In this document: in pieces, positions 55,947 through 64,000 of the stretch
Position numbering within the stretch: the stretch's first letter is position 1
How the letters are laid out: the number at the start of each line of letters is the position of its first letter
From: Streptomyces niveus
GTDB lineage: Bacteria; Actinomycetota; Actinomycetes; Streptomycetales; Streptomycetaceae
Assembly (NCBI RefSeq): GCF_002009175.1
Contig: NZ_CP018047.1
Span: 744,001 to 808,000 of the forward strand
DNA: 64,000 nt
Direction of reading: 5' to 3'
Position numbers and translations under genes: made by a program
Notes under the pieces: model-generated
The model's database searches: none
What the model was told of the DNA's origin: nothing
Seen by the model: the letters and a program-made list of their open reading frames with translations, nothing else

Positions 55947-56324
55947 TCAGTGGCTACGAGGACGACGCGTGCCGCCCGGTCCCGATGCCTGTGCCTGCCT
56001 GCCGCGCTGCGCGGGCACCCGACGCCGGCCGTTGCGCCGCAGCCGACGGCGCTCCTCGTCGTCCGTACCGCCCCAAACCCCTTATGTACGACCGGTGTTG
56101 AGCGCCCATTCGAGGCACTGGCTCTCCACCGGGCAGCTGTGGCAGACCGCCTTGGCGCGCTCCACCTGTTCGGCGGCGGGACCGGAATCCCCCACCGGGA
56201 AGAACAGTTCGGGATCGGCGTGCGCGCAGGCCGCGTCCCGCAGCCATTCCCACGCGTCGGCACCGGATCCCGTCCGGCTCTCGTCCGTCGTACCTGTCTG
56301 ATCGATGTGCAGCCTCGCAGTCAT
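55947..56324 (-). pseudogene. WhiB-family regulator with premature in-frame stop
   Basis: From ATG 56324 the frame encodes an iron-sulphur-cluster domain with the four expected Cys (RDAACAHAD and AVCHSCPVESQCLEWALN). Directly after ALNTGRT the codon at 56082-56084 is TAA. Beyond it the same frame continues as GVWGGTDDEERRRLRRNG and a basic tail ending at 55947, the normal WhiB turn and DNA-contact region. The premature stop removes the GVWGG turn and basic tail; the 80-residue product could still bind a cluster. GGGGAGAGGA precedes the start. Confidence 0.82.
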
Positions 56325-56500
56325 CAGTCCTCTCCCCGCACCACATTCCACTCCTGATCCACCGTCTCCTGCTTTCCCTGGCCGGCGTCTCTCGGTTCGC
56401 CGTCACGGATCGTGACGCGCGCCGGGAGGCACGTACGCAACTGCCCCTCGCGCTCGGCCGATCGGCCGCGGGACGTCCGCGTGCCCTGGTCGGTCTCCAT
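56324..56500 (-). CDS. small protein translationally coupled to the whiB gene
   Basis: 58 residues, charged (METDQGTRTSRGRSAE...GQGKQETVDQEWNVVRGED). GGAG lies 6 nt before ATG 56500, and its stop shares one base with the WhiB start (TGATG), so ribosomes would feed straight into whiB. No family is recognised. It may be a leader peptide or a small partner. Confidence 0.55.
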   Translation of the reverse strand: METDQGTRTSRGRSAEREGQLRTCLPARVTIRDGEPRDAGQGKQETVDQEWNVVRGED

Positions 56501-56736
56501 CTCTGACTCCTTGTCTCCGCGCCACACGGACGCGGGCTCTCGTCTTAGCGCGTACCCGACGTCTCCGGACCGAAAAGCACGGACCGGAGCGGGACCGCGC
56601 GACGGGCCGAAAAACGGACCGGATGCGCGGGCCGGGACGGGCTGCCCTCGACGGCGGTGAATACGGCTCCGGGCCCGGCCCGAAGCCGTCGTGCCCCCGG
56701 GACACCAGCCCCCGGATACGGGATACGGCGCCGTCG

Positions 56737-57234
56737 TCAGGCCGTGGCCAGGAACGGTACGGACGCCGGCACCGGCGTCGGTGCCGGAACCGGCTCCTTC
56801 GCCGCCGCGTCGGTCCCGCCCACCGGGACCGTGGGCAGCCGCAGGACGTTCTCCGGCGCCTCGACGCTCCTGGTGAACCAGACGACCTTGCCCTCCACCG
56901 TCCCACAGGTACCCCAGCTGTCGCTCAGTGAGGCGAGGCGGGCGAGTCCGCCGCCACCGGCCGAGGGCAGTCGGGGCAGCTCAGGTCCGTTGTCCGAGAC
57001 GGCGGCCGTGAGATACCGGCCGGTCCAGCGGAGTTCGACCATGCACTTGTTGTCCGCACCGACATGACGGTGGACGTTGTTCAGCAGTTCGTCGATTCCC
57101 GAGCAGACCGGGTCGACGTGCGGGTCGAGATTCCAGTGTCGAAGGTGTGCGGCGACAATTCGCCGAATTTGGGATACGCGCTCCGGAGAGGCGTGCAATT
57201 CCACCTCGTAGTGGCGGCCGAGTGGAATCGTCAT
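56737..57234 (-). CDS. RsbW-like ATP-binding regulatory protein
   Basis: 165 residues with a HATPase_c_2 fold: VCSGIDELLNNVHRHVGADN (N-box), AAVSDNGPELPRLPSAGGGG (G-box) and LARLASLSDSWGTC. Such single-domain kinases are abundant in streptomycetes and act as anti-sigma or anti-anti-sigma partners. The Pro/Ala-rich C-terminal tail of about 40 residues is non-conserved. Confidence 0.8.
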   Translation of the reverse strand: MTIPLGRHYEVELHASPERVSQIRRIVAAHLRHWNLDPHVDPVCSGIDELLNNVHRHVGADNKCMVELRWTGRYLTAAVSDNGPELPRLPSAGGGGLARLASLSDSWGTCGTVEGKVVWFTRSVEAPENVLRLPTVPVGGTDAAAKEPVPAPTPVPASVPFLATA

Positions 57235-57387
57235 GGTCGAGGCTCCTCACACACAGGGGCCCACTTACTTCACCTCGTTGTTGCAACGACCCCCGAATAC
57301 GAAGCGTGAGCGTAAAACACTTCTGGGTCACTGAAAAGATTGACCCGACGGAGCCGAATGCGCAACTCGGACGGGGTACCCGGCCGG

Positions 57388-57762
57388 TCACTCGGCCCGG
57401 CAGAGGCAGAAGGGATGACCGGCCGGATCCGCGTACACCCGGAAGCCACGTTTACCCCCGTCGTCATCGAGATCGAGCGCCGTGGCACCCAGCGCGAGGA
57501 CCTTCTCCTGCGCGGCCGCCATGTCGTCCACCGTGAGGTCGAGATGCGCCTGCTGCGAGTCGGCGTCGGCGCGCGGCCAGTCCGGGGCGCGGTGGCCGGG
57601 AGCCCGTTGGAAGGCGATGCGGGCGCCGCCCGGTTCGCGCAGCACCCACCAGTCCTCGTAGTCGTGGCTGATCTCGCCGCCGAGCACGCCTTGGTAGAAC
57701 TCCGCGACGGCCGCCGGGTTCTGACAGTCCAGCGCCACCAGGGTGAACGTCACACTCGTCAC
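57388..57762 (-). CDS. VOC-family (glyoxalase-like) protein
   Basis: 124 residues: LVALDCQNPAAVAEFYQGVL, WWVLREPGGARIAFQRAPG, AHLDLTVDDMAAAQEKVLAL and FRVYADPAGHPFCLC, a single vicinal-oxygen-chelate domain. Metal ligands His and Glu are plausible. Substrate unknown. It starts at GTG 57762. Confidence 0.8.
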   Translation of the reverse strand: MTSVTFTLVALDCQNPAAVAEFYQGVLGGEISHDYEDWWVLREPGGARIAFQRAPGHRAPDWPRADADSQQAHLDLTVDDMAAAQEKVLALGATALDLDDDGGKRGFRVYADPAGHPFCLCRAE

Positions 57763-57808
57763 GTCTCAGCCTCCTGATTCCCGCCGTCGGCGTCTCCCTG
57801 ACGGTGTC

Positions 57809-58201
57809 TCACGGATGGCGGGTGTCCAGCCGTAGCTGGACCTCCTGTTCCTGGTCACCCGCGGCCGTACCCAGCACCTGTACGGCGAACGCGCCCGTCA
57901 GCTCCTCCTGGAGTTTCGCGACCGCCCAGTAGCCACCCTGGACGTCCGCGGTCACCGGCTTGCTCAGCCGGGTCGGGCCGGCCTTCCGCCGTACCTCCGA
58001 CACGTCGAAGGTCGAACTCCACACCGTCGGACGGGCGCCCGCCACCTCCTGCGGTCTGTCGTCGGGCGCGCGGTCGGAGGCGAAGACGGTGCGCAGCGCG
58101 CCGAACACGGCGTGCGCGTCCTGCGTCTCGCAGCCGCTGAGTTCCACCGTCACCTCCGCGTCGATGCCGTGTGCCGCCGTGTGCTCTCGCGTGCTCTTCA
58201 C
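57809..58201 (-). CDS. hypothetical soluble protein
   Basis: 130 residues (VKSTREHTAAHGIDAEVTVE, VWSSTFDVSEVRRKAG, KLQEELTGAFAVQVLGTAAG) with alternating strands and helices and no export signal. GTG 58201 follows GGAGGT by 8 nt. Not recognised; it seems to be a streptomycete-specific small protein. Confidence 0.6.
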   Translation of the reverse strand: MKSTREHTAAHGIDAEVTVELSGCETQDAHAVFGALRTVFASDRAPDDRPQEVAGARPTVWSSTFDVSEVRRKAGPTRLSKPVTADVQGGYWAVAKLQEELTGAFAVQVLGTAAGDQEQEVQLRLDTRHP

Positions 58202-58238
58202 CGTGGGTACCTCCACTGGGAAGTGGGCGCCGGGCCGG

Positions 58239-58520
58239 TCAGCCCGACGGCTCGTCGGGGACGGGCTGCTCGGGATGCACCCCGCCGGTGTTGGGGTCGC
58301 CGCGCCTGCCCGCTCCGGCCTCGTCGGCGTCGGGCAGCGACCGGTCGGGCCCGTCGGGGGCTTCCGCCGTGTCCGGGGCGTCGTCGGGCTCGCCGGACGA
58401 GCCCAAGCCCTCCACATCCACGTCCAGCGGGTCCTCGCCGGGGCGGGCGTGCTGGTCGGGGAGGTCCCTCGGGACGGCCGCGCCGTTTCCCTCGGTGTCG
58501 TCCGGATGTCGCTGGTTCAC
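58239..58520 (-). CDS. acidic disordered hypothetical protein
   Basis: 93 residues, almost wholly Asp/Glu/Pro/Gly (DDTEGNGAAVPRDLPDQHAR, GDPNTGGVHPEQPVPDEPSG), predicted to be disordered. GTG 58520 has AAGGGA 7 nt upstream. It precedes the hypothetical gene at 57809-58201 by 37 bp, probably the same transcript. Function unknown. Confidence 0.5.
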   Translation of the reverse strand: MNQRHPDDTEGNGAAVPRDLPDQHARPGEDPLDVDVEGLGSSGEPDDAPDTAEAPDGPDRSLPDADEAGAGRRGDPNTGGVHPEQPVPDEPSG

Positions 58521-58741
58521 CGTGATTCCCTTCGTCGCCTGGTGGTCGGCATGTCGTCTCGGTCGCGTCCTGCGCGGGTCGCGGTCACGTCGGTGGTCGC
58601 GGGCCCCCGGGTCGCGGTGGCCCGGTTCGCGGTCGCGCCGGCCGCCGCCGGGCCGTCCGCCGGGCCGCATACCCGATCGACGGCCGAAAACCCGGGAAGG
58701 CCGATCTCCGTGACGTCGCCCGCCGTCCGGAGCGCCCGCGC

Positions 58742-59533
58742 TCAGCGGTCCGTCAGGGTGAAGAGTCCGCCGTCGGGGTCCCGAAGCGTCACCTGCTCCC
58801 CGTCCTCGTACGCGGTCTTCTCCGCCGCGACCACGGCGCCGCCCATCGCCTCGGCGGTCTCGGCCGCCGTCCTGATCGCCTTCACACCGTCCACGGCGAA
58901 CGACACGTGCCAGCGCGGGCGCAGATGCGGGTCCGCGGCCGCCTCGATGCCGCCGCTGCCTATTCGCGCCACGACGTGCCCGGAGCCCCGTCCCGTACGG
59001 AGCACGACGCGGTCCTGTTCGTAGCTGACGTCGATGGCGCCCGTTCCGTCCTCGGCCCACTTCAGCACCTCGCCGTAGAAGATCGCCGACGCGATGGCGT
59101 CGTAGGTCCGCAGTTCCAGGCGGAACGGGGGGCCGCCGAGCTTCGCCGTGGCGTCGGGCAGCGGCTCGCCCTCCCAGAAGCCGAAGACGGCACCGTCACG
59201 GTCGGCGGCGAGCGCCGCTCGCCCCATCTCGAAGGCCAGGGGCCCCACGGCGACCGTGGCGCTGCGCTCCCTGATGCGGGCGGCCGTAGCGTCCACGTCG
59301 CCCACGACGAAGTACGGCGTCCAGGCCACGGCGACCTGGAGCGTGGGGGCCAGCGCGCCGATGCTCGCGACCGGTACGCCTTCGGACTCCGCCACGACGA
59401 ACTGGTCGCCGAGCTTGGCGGGGCGGAAGGTCCAGCCCAGTACGGCACCGTAGAAGCTCTGCGTGTCCGCGAGATCGCGGGCCAGCAGGCTCGCCCAGCA
59501 CGGCGCCCCGAACACAGGATGCCTCGCTGCCAT
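58742..59533 (-). CDS. two-domain VOC-family protein
   Basis: 263 residues with two VOC domains: FGAPCWASLLARDLADTQSF, FEMGRAALAADRDGAVFGFW, then LELRTYDAIASAIFYGEVLK and VTLRDPDGGLFTLT. Duplicated VOC units form one active site in glyoxalase/dioxygenase relatives. ATG 59533. No linked pathway is visible. Confidence 0.8.
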   Translation of the reverse strand: MAARHPVFGAPCWASLLARDLADTQSFYGAVLGWTFRPAKLGDQFVVAESEGVPVASIGALAPTLQVAVAWTPYFVVGDVDATAARIRERSATVAVGPLAFEMGRAALAADRDGAVFGFWEGEPLPDATAKLGGPPFRLELRTYDAIASAIFYGEVLKWAEDGTGAIDVSYEQDRVVLRTGRGSGHVVARIGSGGIEAAADPHLRPRWHVSFAVDGVKAIRTAAETAEAMGGAVVAAEKTAYEDGEQVTLRDPDGGLFTLTDR

Positions 59534-59792
59534 GACCGCTCGCCTCACTCCGATCGTGCCAGTGGATGCCCCCGGCTCCCCTCCGCTCCCTGACGACTGT
59601 GCCAGCAGAGCACCCGGCCCGCATGTCGCCCGCGGATCGCCCGGAGCGTGAGGTGGCCGGTCCTCCGGCCGCGGACCCGCCGGATCGCTGGGGGGGCCGG
59701 CCGGTCCGGGCGTCGATTCAGCCGGTGCGGGCGGGGTACACGCGGCGGAGCGGCCGGCACGTCAGGCCGGGCCGCCCGAGCGGAAGGCCGAC

Positions 59793-60857
59793 TTGAACGA
59801 GAGCGAACCGGATGCGCAGACATCCGCCATGAAGACATCCGACGTCGTGAGGACGCCCGACACCGACAAGCCCTGCACGAACGAGCACGGCACGAACGAG
59901 CCCGGCACGAACGAGGCCGACACCGACAAGCCCGACCCGAAGAAGTCCGACGGGAAGACCCGGGTCACCATCCTCGTGGCCCTCGCCGCGAACATCGTCA
60001 TCGCCGTCGCGAAGGCCGTCGGCGGTCTCATCTCGGGCTCGCCCGCGCTCCTCTCCGAGGCCGCGCACTCCGTGGCCGACAGCGTCAACGAGGTCTTCCT
60101 GCTCACCGCCCTGCACCGCAGCCGGCGCCCGGCGGACCGCCGGCACCCTTTCGGATACGGCAAGGAGCGCTTCTTCTGGTCGCTCCTGGCGGCTGTCGGG
60201 ATCTTCGTCATGGGCGGCTGTTTCTCGTTCTACCAGGGCTATCACGCCCTGGTGACGGACGACGGGGAGAGTCCGAGCGGCTATACGGCCGGTCTGATCG
60301 TCCTCGGCGTCGCCCTGGTCGCCGAGGGCACTTCGCTGCTCCGGGCGCTCCATCAGCTGCGCAAGCAGAAGGGCAGCGCGAAGGACCCCGCCGTACGGAC
60401 CGTCGTCGCCGAGGACGCGACCGCCGTACTCGGTGTGCTGCTCGCGATGACGGGTATGGCGCTGCATCTGGTCACCGGCGAGGTGGCCTGGGAGGCGGGC
60501 GCGTCCTTCGGTATCGGTCTGCTGCTGGTGTACGTGGCGTACCGCCTCGGCGCCGAGGCGCGCGTCCAACTCGTCGGTGAGTCCGTCGATCCCGAACTGC
60601 GCGGCCGGATCGCCTCGCTGCTCGACGCCCAGCCCGAGATCGACAACGTCGCCCACCTGCTGACCATGCGGCTCGGCATGGACTCGGCGCTCATCGCGGC
60701 GCGGATCGATCTGGTGCCGGGGCTCGACAGTGAGGAGATCGAGCTGATCTGCGTACGCATCAAGCGCTCCGTGGCCGGGACCTGGCCGGAGGCCGACCAT
60801 GTCTTCCTCGACATCACGGAGGCGCCCCCGGGGACCTCGCGGACCTCCGGTCCGTAG
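59793..60857 (+). CDS. CDF-family cation efflux transporter
   Basis: 354 residues: a Thr/Asn/Asp/Pro-rich N-terminal tail with repeated GTNE units (about 30-50), then membrane helices with SGSPALLSEAAHSVADSVNE, RHPFGYGKERFFWSLLAAV and VAEDATAVLGVLLAMTGMAL (the two metal-site regions), and a C-terminal cytoplasmic dimerisation domain (QPEIDNVAHLLTMRLG). CDF carriers export Zn2+, Mn2+ or Fe2+ by proton exchange. TTG 59793 has GGAAGG 5 nt upstream; ATG 59829 is the alternative. Confidence 0.85.
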   Translation: MNESEPDAQTSAMKTSDVVRTPDTDKPCTNEHGTNEPGTNEADTDKPDPKKSDGKTRVTILVALAANIVIAVAKAVGGLISGSPALLSEAAHSVADSVNEVFLLTALHRSRRPADRRHPFGYGKERFFWSLLAAVGIFVMGGCFSFYQGYHALVTDDGESPSGYTAGLIVLGVALVAEGTSLLRALHQLRKQKGSAKDPAVRTVVAEDATAVLGVLLAMTGMALHLVTGEVAWEAGASFGIGLLLVYVAYRLGAEARVQLVGESVDPELRGRIASLLDAQPEIDNVAHLLTMRLGMDSALIAARIDLVPGLDSEEIELICVRIKRSVAGTWPEADHVFLDITEAPPGTSRTSGP

Positions 60858-60932
60858 CGTCTTCGGAGGGAGCCGGGACGGCCCCCGAAGGGTGGTGGCA
60901 GACTGGCCGCCGATCCTTCGAACGGAGCCCCT

Positions 60933-62030
60933 GTGCCCATGATCCGTCGCCTCCGCCGGGCGGTGCGGCGCGTCTACCGCAGCACCGTCGACCTCAGCCA
61001 TCCGGCCCGGTCGCCGCTCGGCAGCGCCGTCGTCAACTGCGTGGTCTACGAGGACGGCATACGTCAGCCGGGCGACTGCCCGGCCGAGGAAGCCGTACGA
61101 CGGGTCCGCAAGTCCGGCAGGGGCTTCGTCTGGATCGGTCTGCACGAGCCGGACGAGGCCGAGTTCAAGGGTCTCGCCGACCTGTTCGGGCTCCATCCGC
61201 TCGCCGTCGAGGACGCCGTGCACGCGCATCAGCGGCCGAAGGTCGAGAGTTACGACGGGGCGCTGTTCGCGGTCTTCAAGACCTGCCGCTACGTCGAGCA
61301 CGAAGTGCTCACCGCCACCAGTGAAGTCGTGGACACGGGCGAGCTGATGGTCTTCACGGGGCGGGACTTCGTGATCACGATCAGGCACGGCAGGCACGGT
61401 TCGCTCGGCCCCCTCAGGGAGCGGCTGGAGGCCGCGCCCGAGCGGCTGGCCATGGGCACGTCGTCCGTTCTGCACGCGATCGCGGACCAGGTGGTCGACG
61501 ACTGTCTCGCCGTCGCGGACGCCGTCCAGGACGACATCGACCGTGTGGAGAGCGAGGTCTTCAACGAGTCGGCGGGCCGGGCGGGCCGGGGTGACGCCGG
61601 GCGCATCTACCAGCTCAAGCGGGAGCTGCTGGAGCTGAAGCGGGCCGTGGCGCCGCTGGACCGGCCGCTGGACACGCTGGCCAACCGGACGCTGCCGGGT
61701 GTCACCGCCGACGTACGGCCGTACTTCCGCGACGTCGCCGACCATCTGGCCCGGGTCACCGATCAGATCGCCGCGTTCGACAATCTGCTGGACTCCATCC
61801 TCCAGGCGCATCTCGCGCAGGTGACCGTCGCGCAGAACGAGGACATGCGCAAGATCACCGCGTGGGCCGCGATCATCGCCGTGCCGACGATGGTCTGCGG
61901 CATCTACGGGATGAACTTCGAGCACATGCCCGGCCTGGGGTGGACGTACGGCTATCCGGCCGTCCTCGCTCTCATGGCGACGGCCTGCTACGTCCTTCAC
62001 CGGAGCTTCCGCCGCAACGGCTGGCTGTAG
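60933..62030 (+). CDS. CorA-family magnesium/cobalt channel
   Basis: 365 residues: a cytoplasmic domain (WIGLHEPDEAEFKGLADLFG, HPLAVEDAVHAHQRPKVESY), a long stalk helix (about 180-300), and two C-terminal membrane helices preceded by the selectivity motif YGMNFEHMP. The GMN motif identifies CorA-type Mg2+ channels. GTG 60933 has GGAG upstream. It follows the CDF gene by 76 bp; together they suggest a divalent-cation locus. Confidence 0.87.
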   Translation: MPMIRRLRRAVRRVYRSTVDLSHPARSPLGSAVVNCVVYEDGIRQPGDCPAEEAVRRVRKSGRGFVWIGLHEPDEAEFKGLADLFGLHPLAVEDAVHAHQRPKVESYDGALFAVFKTCRYVEHEVLTATSEVVDTGELMVFTGRDFVITIRHGRHGSLGPLRERLEAAPERLAMGTSSVLHAIADQVVDDCLAVADAVQDDIDRVESEVFNESAGRAGRGDAGRIYQLKRELLELKRAVAPLDRPLDTLANRTLPGVTADVRPYFRDVADHLARVTDQIAAFDNLLDSILQAHLAQVTVAQNEDMRKITAWAAIIAVPTMVCGIYGMNFEHMPGLGWTYGYPAVLALMATACYVLHRSFRRNGWL

Positions 62031-62116
62031 CGGCGACAGCTCGTCGTAACCGAGAAACCGTGGCCCCTGGAGACCCATGAACGCCTGATCGAAAATATGT
62101 GCGACCCCTTCACTGG

Positions 62117-62127
62117 GTACGGTGTAC
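62117..62127. promoter_or_regulatory. GTAC-GGT-GTAC element upstream of the UvrA-like gene
   Basis: GTACGGTGTAC, 36 bp before the GTG start, is a short symmetric element of the kind bound by TetR-like repressors of drug-resistance UvrA-type genes. No such regulator is in the window. Confidence 0.3.
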
Positions 62128-62162
62128 GCTAGCTGCTCGCCGAGCATCACGAGGAGCACTCC

Positions 62163-64000
62163 GTGAACATCCCAGCCGCCGACAGTCACAACGTGATCCA
62201 GGTCCGCGGGGCCCGCGAGAACAACCTGAGGGAGGTCTCGCTCGACATCCCCAAGCGCCGGCTCACGGTCTTCACCGGCGTCTCGGGATCCGGCAAGTCC
62301 TCGCTGGTCTTCGGCACCATCGCCGCCGAGTCCCAGCGCCTGATCAACGAGACGTACACGGCGTTCATCCAGTCGTTCATGCCGAGCATGGGCCGGCCCG
62401 ACGTCGACTCGCTGCACAATCTGAGCGCCGCGATCGTGGTCGACCAGGAGCGGATGGGCGCCAACTCCCGTTCCACGGTGGGTACGGCGACCGACGCGTA
62501 CACCATGCTGCGGATCATCTTCAGCCGGCTCGGCACCCCGCACATCGGGACCTCGACCGCCTTCAGCTTCAACGCCGCCGAAGGCATGTGCGCCGAGTGC
62601 GAGGGGATCGGCCAGGTCTCGAAGATCGACATCGACCAGCTCGTGGACCGCGAACTCTCCCTGAACGAGGGCGCGATCACCGTCCCCGGCTTCCAGGTGG
62701 ACGCCTGGTACTGGCAGATCATGGTCGCCTCGGGCTTCTACGACCCGGACAAGAAGCTCAAGGACTTCACCCCCGAGGAGTGGGAGGTCTTCCTCCACAG
62801 GACCGCGACCAAGGTCAAGGTCGGCTCCAACAACATGACGTACGAAGGGCTCGTCACCAAGGTCAACCGGACGATCCTGGTCAAGGACCGCGATTCGATG
62901 CAGGCCCCGGTCAGGGCGTTCGTGGACCGGGCCGTGGTCTTCGCCGAGTGCCCGTCCTGCGGCGGCAGCCGGCTGAGCGCCGCCGCGCTGTCCTCGAAGG
63001 TCAACGGCGTGAACATCGCGGAGTGTTCGGCGATGCAGATCAGCGATCTGGCCGAGTACGTACGGAAGATCGACGACCCGGGCGTGGCGCCGCTGCTCGG
63101 CAATCTGCGGGATCTGCTGGAGTCGCTGGTCGAGATCGGGCTCGGATATCTGAGCCTGGACCGCGTCTCGTCCTCGCTCTCCGGCGGTGAGGCGCAGCGC
63201 GTGAAGATGGTGCGGCATCTGGGCTCCAGCCTCACCGACGCCACGTACATCTTCGACGAGCCGACGATCGGGCTGCACCCGCACGACATCCGGCGGATGA
63301 ACGATCTGCTGCTGCGGCTGCGGGACAAGGGCAACACGGTGCTGGTCGTGGAGCACAAGCCCGAGGTGATCGCGATAGCCGATCATGTGGTGGACCTGGG
63401 TCCCGGGGCCGGTACGGCCGGTGGGCGGATCTGCTACACGGGCGACGTGGCGGGGCTGCGCGCCTCGGGCACGCTGACCGGGCGGCATCTCGAACACCGG
63501 GCGCGGCTGCGGGAGTCGGTGCGCGTGCCGAACGGACAGCTGTCGATCGAGGGCGCCGATCTGCACAACCTGAAGAACGTGAGCGTCGACATCCCGACCG
63601 GTGTGCTGAGCGTGATCACCGGGGTCGCGGGGTCGGGGAAGTCCTCGCTGATCCATGGCTATCTCTCCAACAGGGACGGCGTGGTGGTGGCGGACCAGTC
63701 GCCGATCCGGGGCTCGCGGCGGAGCAACCCGGCCACCTACACAGGGCTGTTGAGCCCCATCCGTACCGCCTTCGCCAAGGCCAACGGGGTCAAGGCGGCG
63801 CTGTTCAGCGCGAATTCGGAGGGAGCCTGCCCCAACTGCAACGGCCTCGGGCTCGTCTACACCGACCTCGCGATGATGGCGGGCGTCGCCTCGGTCTGCG
63901 AGGAGTGCGAGGGCAAGCGGTTCACTCCGCAGGTGCTCACCTACCGGCTGAACGGCAGGAACATCAGCGAGGTGCTCTCCATGTCGGTCGCGGAGGCGTA
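62163..64000 (+). CDS. UvrA-like ABC protein (DrrC-type), partial
   Basis: At least 612 codons, running off the window. It shows two ABC units: Walker A GVSGSGKSSLVFG (about residue 40) and GVAGSGKSSLIHG (about 490), signature SSSLSGGEAQRVKMV and Walker B ATYIFDEPTIGLHP. Zinc-finger Cys pairs occur at CAECEG, CPSCGG and CPNCNG. The domain between first Walker A and signature is shorter than in housekeeping UvrA, typical of DrrC/UvrA2 proteins for resistance to DNA-binding drugs. GTG 62163 has GAGGAGCA upstream. Confidence 0.82.
   Translation, partial: MNIPAADSHNVIQVRGARENNLREVSLDIPKRRLTVFTGVSGSGKSSLVFGTIAAESQRLINETYTAFIQSFMPSMGRPDVDSLHNLSAAIVVDQERMGANSRSTVGTATDAYTMLRIIFSRLGTPHIGTSTAFSFNAAEGMCAECEGIGQVSKIDIDQLVDRELSLNEGAITVPGFQVDAWYWQIMVASGFYDPDKKLKDFTPEEWEVFLHRTATKVKVGSNNMTYEGLVTKVNRTILVKDRDSMQAPVRAFVDRAVVFAECPSCGGSRLSAAALSSKVNGVNIAECSAMQISDLAEYVRKIDDPGVAPLLGNLRDLLESLVEIGLGYLSLDRVSSSLSGGEAQRVKMVRHLGSSLTDATYIFDEPTIGLHPHDIRRMNDLLLRLRDKGNTVLVVEHKPEVIAIADHVVDLGPGAGTAGGRICYTGDVAGLRASGTLTGRHLEHRARLRESVRVPNGQLSIEGADLHNLKNVSVDIPTGVLSVITGVAGSGKSSLIHGYLSNRDGVVVADQSPIRGSRRSNPATYTGLLSPIRTAFAKANGVKAALFSANSEGACPNCNGLGLVYTDLAMMAGVASVCEECEGKRFTPQVLTYRLNGRNISEVLSMSVAEA

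Noticed and set aside
59718..63656. A very long minus-strand open frame antisense to the CDF, CorA and UvrA-like genes
   Set aside because: It lies opposite three clear genes with recognisable motifs; long antisense frames are expected where third positions are almost all G or C, and its translation has no domain.

Overview
The window looks like a chromosome segment from a high-GC actinomycete, almost certainly Streptomyces or a close relative. The evidence is the GC-rich coding, frequent GTG and TTG starts, an AfsR/SARP-type regulator, a WhiB-family gene, an LAxTG surface protein with sortase-fold partners, many lipoproteins and Tat/Sec-exported proteins, and actinobacterial type I-E-like CRISPR repeats. 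I see no rRNA or tRNA gene.

Layout. 0.5-9.2 kb: a DUF421 membrane protein, a large AfsR-like regulator, a secreted protein, DUF4240 and HIT proteins, and a junction where a DUF418 gene and a probable PaaX-type regulator have both lost their 5' ends. 9.3-12.6 kb: a sugar locus (class II aldolase, DeoR regulator, GH29 alpha-L-fucosidase) with an operator-like palindrome upstream. 12.7-15 kb: a GlxA-type AraC regulator divergent from a DJ-1/PfpI gene. 15.1-22.1 kb: a lipoprotein, two ABC ATPases, an FtsX-like permease and a response regulator in one operon, with a divergent sensor kinase.

23.4-35.5 kb holds the most striking locus: a complete Pst-like ABC transporter (PstC, PstA, PstS, PstB) interleaved with two further phosphate-binding-protein-like exported proteins, a surface protein ending in an LAxTG-type sorting signal, a class E sortase-fold protein that has lost its catalytic His and Cys, and a lipoprotein-anchored sortase with an intact His/Cys/Arg triad coupled to pstB by a 4-nt overlap. 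This suggests solute capture, or phosphate sensing, displayed on the cell wall.

36.1-46.3 kb is an accessory island: a truncated copy of a pirin 3' end, GGTCAGCA repeats beside an integrase remnant, an IS5-family element, a coupled pair of a cis-prenyltransferase and a DUF2236 oxygenase with C-terminal EF-hands, type I-E-like CRISPR repeat remnants with no cas genes, pseudogene fragments, and a second set of GGTCAGCA repeats beside an intact pirin gene.

46-54 kb is a stress or detoxification neighbourhood (pirins, GNATs, isochorismatase-family hydrolase, alpha/beta hydrolase, SnoaL-like protein, glutaminase-STAS, MarR regulator) tied together by repeated GTTGAC-NN-GTCAAC palindromes. 54-64 kb holds a TPR protein, a LigD-type polymerase with an in-frame MITE-like insertion, a WhiB gene cut by an in-frame stop, an RsbW-like ATPase, two VOC proteins, a CDF cation transporter, a CorA-like Mg2+ channel, and the start of a UvrA-like ABC protein that runs off the window.
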